Assembly: GCA_047631875.1 (NCBI GenBank)
Contig: JBLIAZ010000022.1
Span: forward strand, 1 to 18,374
Length of the DNA: 18,374 bases
Source of the DNA: JBLIAZ01 sp047631875
GTDB taxonomy: Bacteria; Bacteroidota; Bacteroidia; Flavobacteriales_C; GCA-002722245
Direction: 5' to 3'
Under the pieces are notes generated by a model. That model saw only the letters and a program-made list of their open reading frames with translations, was not told the origin of the DNA and did not search any database. Below are positions 8,526-16,000 of this stretch, piece by piece (position 1 is the first letter of the stretch; the number at the start of each line of letters is the position of its first letter). Position numbers and translations under genes: made by a program.

Positions 8526-8594
8526 TTTCGTCATGTGTTTACCTTGAAACTTGTCACATAGAAGGCTGTAAAAGTACATTTGTTTAAAAAGTAA
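8526..8594 (+). pseudogene. Degraded 3' end of a third flippase gene
   Basis: Translated in the frame ending at the TAA 8592-8594, this gives FRHVFTLKLVT, a TAG stop (8559-8561), then KAVKVHLFKK. The end of flippase 1 (7433-7501) reads FGLIFTLRIVTW then KAVKDHLLKK. Fourteen of the 22 aligned positions are identical, the stop codons align, and the Trp codon TGG corresponds to TAG. Several differences are synonymous (gcg/gct, tta/ttg, aaa/aag, gta/gtc), which points to a coding past. Weak ungapped similarity can be traced back to about 8475, almost to the methyltransferase stop, but not convincingly. Confidence 0.7.
8551..8582 (+). promoter_or_regulatory. Bacteroidota promoter for flippase 2 inside the flippase remnant
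   Basis: TTG at 8551-8553 is followed after 21 bases by TACATTTG (8575-8582), an exact TAnnTTTG -7 element. This fits the -33/-7 arrangement with about 19-21 bases between elements. Transcription would start near 8588-8590, about 50 bases before the GTG start of flippase 2. At the matching place flippase 1 has GATCATTTA, which does not fit the consensus. Confidence 0.55.
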
Positions 8595-8638
8595 ACTTTG
8601 GTTGCTTTTAATTAAGTTTGTTAGCATAACCACATTAC

Positions 8639-10117
8639 GTGTCAAATCCATTAAAAAAACTTGCAGGACAGACAGCCATTTATGGTTTAAGTAGTATTGT
8701 CGGTCGGTTTTTGAACTATTTGTTGACACCGTTATGGACAGGCATTTTCTCTACGGAGCAGTTTGGTATCATTACCGAAATGTATGCATATGTCGCATTT
8801 TTAGTAGTGCTACTTACGTACGGTATGGAAACGGCCTATTTTAGGTTCACTAGTAAAAACAGAGAAGACGCGTCTATTTTTTCCACCATTTTAATTTCAG
8901 TAGTCAGTTCGGCAGTATTTTTTATTGTGATTTGCAGTTTGTTTTCCCAGAATATCGCAGACTGGTTAATGTATCCCGATCACAAAGAGTATATCATTTG
9001 GTTTGCTGTCATTGTAGGGGTAGATGCTATTGCGTCTTTACCACTTGCAAAACTTCGTCAACAGAATAAATCCTTGAAATTCGCTTTAGTGAATTTGTTA
9101 AATGTTGCAGTTAACATCAGCTTAAACTGGTTTTTGTTGGTATATTGTAAAGGTCATTATGATGAAGGTGTCTCGAATTATTGGGTTGAGACTTTTTATA
9201 ATCCTGAAATAGGAGTGGGTTATATATTTATCGCAAACCTCATTGCCTCTTTGATTAAGTTCATTGTACTCATCCCGGAATTGCTAAACAACGGTTTTGT
9301 TTTTAATAAACCGCTGTATCGTAAAATGTTAAGGTACGCACTTCCTTTATTACTAGTTGGTCTTGCAGGAATTGTCAATGAGACAATAGATAGGATAATG
9401 TTAAAACAAATTTTACTGCCAAAAATAGGCTTAAAAAGCACCATGGAACAATTGGGGATTTATGGCGCTAATTACAAACTATCGATAATTATAACCATGT
9501 TTATTCAGGCCTTTAGGTACGCTGCGGAACCATTTTTCTTTGCTCAGGAGAAAAAAATGGGATCAAAAAACATGTACGGAAATGTGATGAATTATTTTGT
9601 CATTGTTGTTGGCGCGATGTTTTTAGTGGTTTTATTATACTTAGATGTATTTAAGCACTTCATCAGAAATGACGATTTTTGGGAAGGTTTAAAGGTGGTG
9701 CCTGTGCTGCTGTTCGCTAACATATGTTTGGGCATTTATTTTAACCTATCCATTTGGTATAAGCTCAGTTCAAAAACTGGGTTTGGTGCGCTCATTTCAA
9801 TTTTTGGTGCCATCATCACCATCGTACTTAATTTTATTTTGATTCCAAAGTTTGGTTACATGGGGAGTGCATGGGCTACTTTGTTCTGTTACCTATCGAT
9901 GGTAGTGGTTTCATATAAGCTAGGTCAAAAGCACTACCCTATTCCGTATAACCTCAAAAAAGCGGGATTTTACATCGGGCTGTCTGTGTTGCTGTATTTT
10001 GTATTTATCAAACTCCAAGCAGTTGGTGAAACAAATTTTGCGTTGAGTACTCTGCTTCTCCTCGTTTATTTGATCTCAGCCTACATCATTGAACAAAAGA
10101 AGTTGTTTCTAACTTAG
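8639..10117 (+). CDS. Polysaccharide flippase, MOP/Wzx-like, copy 2
   Basis: This is a 492-residue inner-membrane protein of the MOP superfamily with about 12-14 hydrophobic segments. Its start, MSNPLKKLAGQTAIYGLSS followed by VGRFLNYLLTPLWTG, and the Wzx-like loops (LNFILIPKFGYMGSAWATL; ETIDRIMLKQIL) mark it as a lipid-linked oligosaccharide flippase. The start codon is GTG at 8639. The next residues are the conserved N-terminus, so no upstream or downstream ATG is preferred. It is clearly diverged from copy 1, so it probably moves a different substrate or serves a different pathway. It is preceded by a likely promoter at 8551-8582 and followed by 280 bases with a bidirectional terminator. 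Confidence 0.86.
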   Translation: MSNPLKKLAGQTAIYGLSSIVGRFLNYLLTPLWTGIFSTEQFGIITEMYAYVAFLVVLLTYGMETAYFRFTSKNREDASIFSTILISVVSSAVFFIVICSLFSQNIADWLMYPDHKEYIIWFAVIVGVDAIASLPLAKLRQQNKSLKFALVNLLNVAVNISLNWFLLVYCKGHYDEGVSNYWVETFYNPEIGVGYIFIANLIASLIKFIVLIPELLNNGFVFNKPLYRKMLRYALPLLLVGLAGIVNETIDRIMLKQILLPKIGLKSTMEQLGIYGANYKLSIIITMFIQAFRYAAEPFFFAQEKKMGSKNMYGNVMNYFVIVVGAMFLVVLLYLDVFKHFIRNDDFWEGLKVVPVLLFANICLGIYFNLSIWYKLSSKTGFGALISIFGAIITIVLNFILIPKFGYMGSAWATLFCYLSMVVVSYKLGQKHYPIPYNLKKAGFYIGLSVLLYFVFIKLQAVGETNFALSTLLLLVYLISAYIIEQKKLFLT

Positions 10118-10343
10118 GCCCACTGTCTTATTATAAGTAGTTTTTTGGTGAATTATTCTTTGTTGAAAGGGAGTTATTCATGCGTCAAGTAAACATTGGA
10201 CTTAGCATACCTATATTCCATTGTAATTACAAGGGACGAAGTAATAGAGACGGTGAGAGTGAATAAAAGAACTGCCAGCTTACATCTTTGAGTGTCATAA
10301 TGAACGTGTAAGTAATCCCTTGTGTGTTGACAATAGTAGGTAC
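10118..10343. other. AT-rich intergenic spacer without a supported gene
   Basis: No convincing gene is present between the flippase 2 stop and the terminator. A 28-codon frame, MRQVNIGLSIPIF onwards, runs from an ATG at 10180 to a TAA at 10264-10266. It has a Shine-Dalgarno-like AAAGGGAG 6 bases upstream, but nothing else supports it. The perfect 12-base palindrome TTGTAATTACAA lies at 10221-10232. ACAAGGGA (10229-10236) is inverted as TCCCTTGT (10316-10323). A small regulatory RNA or an operator is possible but unproven. Confidence 0.4.
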
Positions 10344-10374
10344 AAAAAAAGGGAGCTACGTAGCTCCCTTTTTT
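10344..10374. terminator. Bidirectional rho-independent terminator
   Basis: Bases 10345-10374 form a perfect 30-base palindrome: six A, the core GGGAGCTACGTAGCTCCC, then six T. The core folds as a 7-base-pair GC-rich stem (GGGAGCT with AGCTCCC) on an ACGT loop, and U-tracts follow on either strand. It lies between the forward flippase 2 gene and the reverse YqaE-domain gene, 24 bases past the stop of the latter, so it can end both. Confidence 0.9.
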
Positions 10375-10398
10375 AATATTTTAAAGTCTTTTAATTAA

Positions 10399-11034
10399 CT
10401 AGATTATCCCGAAAACATATAATAAGGCATGTACTACTGCAAAAAGCCACAGTATTCCTAAAAATGCGAGGGCTCCCCCTGCAAATATACCAAAGGCTCC
10501 AATTCCTATAGCCCACATCAGTAAATTAATCCAAAAATGATTTGATATTCCGTCATCCTTAAGGAAGATGGCAACAGGAGAGAGAATAATGGAAAGAAGT
10601 ATTAACAAAATCAACATGAAGTCAGTGTTGTCTTCCAGTTTTCCTTCGTTTTTTAATTTTTTTAAGGCTTTAATTTTTTTCAAAGTAGACATTCTTGAAA
10701 ATTCCTCTGCAGCAGCTATTTGCTCGGCACTTAGGTTTTTATTTTTAAAGTCTCCGTTGCCATCTGATTTTTCACCATCTATGTCATCACCCGCTTCTAC
10801 ATTAGAAGCCAAGTTGTCGTTGTTAATTTTATTTTCAATTAGCTTAGAAAGATCATGTTTTTTATTTCTTCTTTCTGCCTTGCTTAAACCATCATGGTCG
10901 TCGTTTCCAATGTTTACGTAATACCCATTACTGTGTCTCTTTTTTGTAATGTTCAAGGTACTACCACAAGAACTTACCAAAATTGCCAAGAGCATCAATA
11001 CGCTTGAAATTGAAAGTATAGATTTGAGTTTCAT
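10399..11034 (-). CDS. Lipoprotein with C-terminal YqaE/Pmp3-like membrane domain
   Basis: This gene encodes a 211-residue protein. I prefer the ATG at 11034 (MKLKSILSISS) over the one 3 codons earlier, because it gives a normal signal peptide with lipid Cys at residue 23 (LVSSCGS). A short segment KRHSNGYYVNIG follows. It resembles the RH..GYxV stretch after the Cys in other Bacteroidota proteins of this kind. Next comes a highly charged, likely flexible or coiled region to about residue 135, with KKIKALKKLKNEGK. The C-terminus, SIILSPVAIFLKDDGISN through FWINLL to VVHALLYVFG, matches the small YqaE/Pmp3 membrane domain. An extra hydrophobic Gly/Ala-rich insertion lies between the FWINLL part and the HALLYV part. 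Pmp3 proteins are linked to salt or membrane stress elsewhere; the role of this fused form is unknown. Confidence 0.78.
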   Translation of the reverse strand: MKLKSILSISSVLMLLAILVSSCGSTLNITKKRHSNGYYVNIGNDDHDGLSKAERRNKKHDLSKLIENKINNDNLASNVEAGDDIDGEKSDGNGDFKNKNLSAEQIAAAEEFSRMSTLKKIKALKKLKNEGKLEDNTDFMLILLILLSIILSPVAIFLKDDGISNHFWINLLMWAIGIGAFGIFAGGALAFLGILWLFAVVHALLYVFGII

Positions 11035-11099
11035 TTGATGCATAGTTTAATTCAAGGGTTAAATATAGTTAAACCTAGTTGCTTTTAGGTCAGTTTTTC

Positions 11100-11450
11100 T
11101 TAAAAAGTTACCGTTACAGCTACTGCATTCACAGCACCTTTTACAGGAGGATTTAATTTACTTATTTTAATACTTCCAGATTTCAGCATCGTAAATTGGT
11201 TTTGCAAACTTGTTTTTATCCTACCTGCCACATGTTCAATGAGTTTTGAATTTATTTTCATTTCTGAGAGAATCATGTCATTTACTTTCGAATAATCAAT
11301 CGTTCCTGAAAGTTTGTCATTTTCTTGGGCTTCAGTAAAGTCAACTGATAAGCTCAAGTCAACCACATACCACTGGCCAACGATATTCTCCACTTCATGT
11401 ACACCATGATAAGCATAAACCTTTAGCCCACTGATTTCAACGAGTCCCAT
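11100..11450 (-). CDS. folB: Dihydroneopterin aldolase
   Basis: FolB converts 7,8-dihydroneopterin to 6-hydroxymethyl-7,8-dihydropterin and glycolaldehyde in folate synthesis. The 116-residue product has the family pattern throughout. The N-terminal MGLVEISGLKVYAYHGVHE contains the YAYHGV motif. ENDKLSGTIDYSKV follows, then LIEHVAGRI, and KLNPPVKGAVNAVAVTV closes the T-fold. The start is ATG at 11450, 6 bases past the gltD stop, so translation is probably coupled and the gene is transcribed with gltBD. That pairing is unusual to me: pterin synthesis joined to ammonium assimilation. Confidence 0.92.
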   Translation of the reverse strand: MGLVEISGLKVYAYHGVHEVENIVGQWYVVDLSLSVDFTEAQENDKLSGTIDYSKVNDMILSEMKINSKLIEHVAGRIKTSLQNQFTMLKSGSIKISKLNPPVKGAVNAVAVTVTF

Positions 11451-11456
11451 GATTGC

Positions 11457-12944
11457 TTAAATCGCTAACATTGACGTGTCTTTGCTTTCCAGCACCGAGG
11501 AACCCATTAAGAACTCATCCACGTTTTTAGCACATTCACGACCTTCAGAAATAGCCCAAACCACTAAGGATTGGCCTCTTCTCATGTCGCCAGCTGTAAA
11601 TACTTTGTCCACTGAAGTTTTGTAGTCTTTCAAGTTGGCTTTTACATTGGATCGTGCGTCAAGCTCTACGCCCAATTGCTCCAAGACCCCCTCGCTTTCG
11701 GGTCCTAAAAACCCTACGGCTAACAGGGCTAAATCACAGGGTAATATCTGTTCAGATCCTGGTATTTCTTTGAAACCGGGACGTTGACCTGGCTCTGCTT
11801 TTTCCCATTCAATTTGGACAATTTTTAATCCTTTCACATTCCCGTTGCCATCGTCTACAAATTCTTTTGTCAACACGCTCCAATCTCTTTCACAGCCTTC
11901 GTCATGTGAGGTTGATGTCTTTAATGTAAAGGGATACTCTGGCCAAGGGTTATTGTGAGCTCTTTCCACTCCTGGTTTGTCACTAATTTCTAATTGAGTA
12001 ACCGATGTAGCTCCATGCCTGTTAGAAGTTCCCACACAATCCGAACCTGTATCTCCACCTCCAATGACTACTACATTTTTATCAGTAGCAAAAATTTCTT
12101 CTACGTCTTGACCTTTATGATCCTCGTGCTGTAAGTTGGAAACCCTTGCATTGTTTTGAGACAAAAAGTCCATTGCAAAATGAACACCTTTTAATGCTCT
12201 TCCTGGCATCGGCGTGTCTCTAGGAACTGTTGCTCCTCCTGACAAAACTACTGCATCAAAGTCTTTCAATAATTCGTCGGCCTTGATGTCTACCCCTACA
12301 TTTACGCCACATTTTATTACTACGCCCTCAGCTTCCATCACCTCCACGCGTCTTTCTACAACTGATTTGTTTAATTTAAAATCCGGAATTCCGAACCTCA
12401 ATAATCCACCTGGCTTTTGAGCTCTTTCAAAAACAGTGACCAAATGACCAACTTTATTTAGCTGATCGGCAGCAGCTAAACCAGCTGGACCTGCACCAAT
12501 TACAGCGACATTTTTTCCTGTCCTCACAATGTCCAATTTTGGTTTTACCCAACCTTGTTTGTAAGCTTCTTCAATGATTACTTTTTCAATGTGTTCAATC
12601 GCAACAGGCGGTTTGTTGATGCCTAAAACACAAGCGCCTTCGCATGGAGCGGGACAAATTCTACCAGTAAATTCAGGGAAATTATTGGTCGTCGCAAGAA
12701 TGTCATACGCCTCCTTGTATTCTTTTCTGTAAACAGCATCGTTAAACTCGGGAATTACATTACCCAAAGGACACCCACTGTGACAAAAAGGAACACCACA
12801 ACTCATGCATCTTGCAGCTTGGTCTCGTGTTTCTTTTTCGGTAAAGGGTTTGTAAAACTCCTCGTAATTTTGAAGCCTGTCTTCTACTGATTCCTTTTTT
12901 GGCAAGTTCCTATCGTATTTCAAAAATCCGTCTGCTTGACCCAT
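11457..12944 (-). CDS. gltD: Glutamate synthase (NADPH) small/beta subunit
   Basis: GltD takes electrons from NADPH via FAD and iron-sulfur clusters and passes them to the large subunit for glutamate formation from glutamine and 2-oxoglutarate. The 495-residue product has an N-terminal region with two cysteine groups: C46, C49, C54, C58 and then C97, C101, C105. The FAD Rossmann motif GAGPAG sits at residues 150-155. A second nucleotide-binding motif, VVVIGGGDTGSDC, lies near residue 290, and the C-terminal TAGDMRRGQSLVVWAISEG completes FAD binding. All key residues look intact. It lies 72 bases downstream of gltB and just before folB on the same strand. Confidence 0.96.
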   Translation of the reverse strand: MGQADGFLKYDRNLPKKESVEDRLQNYEEFYKPFTEKETRDQAARCMSCGVPFCHSGCPLGNVIPEFNDAVYRKEYKEAYDILATTNNFPEFTGRICPAPCEGACVLGINKPPVAIEHIEKVIIEEAYKQGWVKPKLDIVRTGKNVAVIGAGPAGLAAADQLNKVGHLVTVFERAQKPGGLLRFGIPDFKLNKSVVERRVEVMEAEGVVIKCGVNVGVDIKADELLKDFDAVVLSGGATVPRDTPMPGRALKGVHFAMDFLSQNNARVSNLQHEDHKGQDVEEIFATDKNVVVIGGGDTGSDCVGTSNRHGATSVTQLEISDKPGVERAHNNPWPEYPFTLKTSTSHDEGCERDWSVLTKEFVDDGNGNVKGLKIVQIEWEKAEPGQRPGFKEIPGSEQILPCDLALLAVGFLGPESEGVLEQLGVELDARSNVKANLKDYKTSVDKVFTAGDMRRGQSLVVWAISEGRECAKNVDEFLMGSSVLESKDTSMLAI

Positions 12945-13016
12945 GTCTTATTGATATTTGTTTGACCACGAACGATCGTTTATATAAATTTTTTCCGCTT
13001 CTTCTCGCTCCCCCAA

Positions 13017-16000
13017 CTAGGCTATACTTTCTGTTTTGGCTTTGGCTTCTTTTTCCAACATCACTCTTTTAAAATCCCTTGGCATGATCTTTTTGAAGTT
13101 TTTCAACTCCTTGTACCATTTGTCTAAAATGCGCTCTGCTACTTGGGAACCAGTGAGGTCAAAATGTTCTTGAATTAACCCTTTTAATTCAGTTTCATCC
13201 TCACTAGACAAAGTTTCAATTTCACTTAATTCAGGATTAAAGTTGTCGAGAAAAGTGTCTTTTTTATCCCATACATAAGCATACCCTCCTGACATTCCAG
13301 CTCCAAAGTTTCTTCCCGTTTCACCTAGTATCACAACTCGTCCACCTGTCATGTATTCACAGCCATGGTCTCCAATTCCTTCCACCACAGCAGTCACACC
13401 AGAGTTCCTGACACAAAACCTTTCTCCAGCCAGACCTCTAATGAATGACTTTCCTGAAGTTGCTCCATAAAAGGCCACATTACCAATAATCATGTTTTCT
13501 TCGGCGACGAATTTCGAAATTTTTGGAGGGTAAATAATAATTTCACCACCCGACAAACCTTTTCCAAAATAATCGTTTGCCTCACCTTCTACCTCAAACC
13601 TGATCCCTTTTGCAGTAAACACTGCAAATGATTGTCCACAGGAACCTTTCAATTTGATGTTAATGGTACCGTCAGGTAATCCTTTTCCTCCGTATACTTT
13701 GGATATTTCGTTGGATAACATTGCTCCAGCAGACCTGTCAATGTTCAGGATATCAAATTCCATTTTTACAGCCTCACCTTTAGTCAATGCAGGTTGCGCT
13801 TTTTCTATGAATTTTCTGTCCAATATGTCAGTAATTTCATGTTCTTGCTCCCTTGTTCTATATACTCCAACTGTATCAGCTTCTTTTGGTCTGTACAACA
13901 ATGGACTTAAATCCACATTTTTAAGTTTCCAGTGGTTTAAGTTTTTGTCTATTTCTAACTTGTCCACACGACCTATCATTTCGTTGATGGTTTTGAACCC
14001 AAGTTCTGCCATTACCTCCCTTAAGTCTTCAGCTAAGAAGTTAAAGAAGTTCACTACATGATCAGGGTTTCCAGAAAATAACGCCCTTAATTCTTTGTTT
14101 TGAGTTGCAATTCCTACCGGACAAGTGTTCAGATGACATTTTCTCATCATGATACAACCTTCTACCACTAAAGCAGCAGTAGCAACACCCCATTCTTCAG
14201 CACCTAATAAAGCGGCAATAGCTACATCGCGTCCAGTTCTGATTTGACCATCAGTTTGAACAGTAATCCTAGAACGTAAATCATTCAATACTAAAGTTTG
14301 ATGCGTTTCAGCCAACCCTAGTTCCCATGGTAATCCTGCGTGACGAATCGATGAAAGAGGAGATGCTCCAGTGCCACCGTCGTAACCAGCAATAAGTACT
14401 ACATCGCCTTTTGCTTTAGCCACACCTGTAGCAATGGTTCCAACACCAGCTTCAGAAACCAATTTTACATTAATTCTTGCTTTCCTGTTGGCGTTTTTTA
14501 AATCAAATATCAATTGAGCTAAATCCTCAATAGAATAAATATCGTGATGAGGAGGAGGTGAAATTAATCCCACGCCTGGCGTACTGTGCCGGACTCTTCC
14601 AATCCAGTCGTCTACTTTGTGTCCTGGCAATTGACCACCTTCACCCGGTTTTGCACCTTGAGCTACTTTAATTTGCAGTTCTTCGGCGTTAGTTAAATAG
14701 TTAGACGTTACCCCAAATCGACCACTAGCGACTTGCTTGATGGCTGATCTTTCCCAATCGCCGTTTGCTTTTTTCTCAAAACGAGCTTCGTCCTCTCCAC
14801 CTTCACCAGAATTAGATTTTCCTCCGATTCTGTTCATGGCAATTGCCAAAGTACTGTGCGCTTCGTGTGAAATGGATCCAAAAGACATGGCACCAGTAGC
14901 AAAACGCTTCATGATACTTTCTTTAGACTCTACCTCCTCCAAGGAAACAGGAGTTCCTTTTTTAAACTCTAACAAACTACGTAAAGTAATGTGTTGTTTG
15001 TATTGGTTGTTTATGGCTTCAGCGTACTGTTTGTACACCCCAAAATCATTGTTTCTTGATGATTTTTGCAACAAATGAATAGTGGTTGGGTTAAACAAAT
15101 GTGCTTCCCCTTTTCTTTTCCATTGGTAATAACCACCGGTAAACAAGTGCTTGTCGCTGTTCCAGTTTTCAAAAGCTCTTTGATGTTTGACGATGGTCTC
15201 CCTTGCCAACATGTCGAAGTTCATCCCTTGAATTCTTGAAACAGTTCCCTCAAAGCATTTCGCTATCACATCATCTGCAATTCCTAAAGCTTCAAAAATT
15301 TGAGCTCCTTGGTAGGACTGGACAGTAGAAATACCCATTTTGGAGAATATTTTTAGCAACCCACTGTTGATGGATTTAGCATACATCCCCAAGACGTTTT
15401 TGATGTTAATTTTTCCTTTTTTGATGTCTTCTTTGTAAATACTTCGAATGGTGTCCCCCGCTAAATAGGCATTTATTGCAGTAGCACCAAAACCAATTAA
15501 CGTAGCATAGTGATGCGTTTCAATGATATCACCACCTTCTACAACCAAGGAAGTCCTTGTTCTTAATCCCTTTGCAATTAACGAGCTATGAATTGCTCCA
15601 ACAGCTAACAAGGAAGGAATTGGACAATCTGCAGCTGAAATTTCTTTGTTAGAAATTATCAAAACATTACAACCCATAAGAGCTGCTCTTTCGGCATTGG
15701 CACAAATTTCATCAATGGCTCTTTCTAACGATCCAGGTCTGTTTTGTGAACTGAATACCGCGTGTATCGTGTATGATTTAAACGAGTCGTCGTTTAAACT
15801 TTTAATTTTATCTAGTTGCCCGTTGGACAGTACTGGAGAATCCAAATGAATTTGACGACAATGTTCAGGTGTTTCGGTCAAGATGTTTTTTTGACCACCA
15901 AGGGCCGTATTCAAACTCATGATGACCGCCTCCCTGATAGGATCAATTGGAGGATTAGAAACTTGAGCAAACAATTGTTTAAAGTAATTTGAAACATGTT

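Larger units (their letters stand above)
8526..8624 (+). repeat. Imperfect direct repeat, copy B
   Basis: This is the second copy of the segment at 7433-7530. It continues about 30 bases past the shared stop codon (CTTTTAA and TTTG motifs preserved, with one 1-base gap). Together with copy A it brackets the methyltransferase gene. Confidence 0.65.

Noticed and set aside
8493..8729. Reverse-strand 78-residue frame across the flippase 2 start
   Set aside because: It is antisense to the flippase remnant and to the conserved flippase N-terminus, with no recognisable features.
11060..11067. TATATTTA (reverse strand) as promoter of the YqaE-domain gene
   Set aside because: It misses the last G of the -7 consensus and has no -33 partner, so it was not listed as a feature.
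11073..11090. Short hairpin ACCTA...TAGGT after folB
   Set aside because: The stem is only 5 AT-rich pairs with no T-tract directly behind it on the reverse strand, so it is too weak to call a terminator.
12971..12980. Palindrome AACGATCGTT in the gltB-gltD spacer
   Set aside because: A single 10-base palindrome without a second copy or a known operator match can occur by chance.
13654..14061. Forward 135-residue frame inside gltB
   Set aside because: It is antisense to the strongly conserved GltB C-terminal half and looks like a codon-bias shadow.
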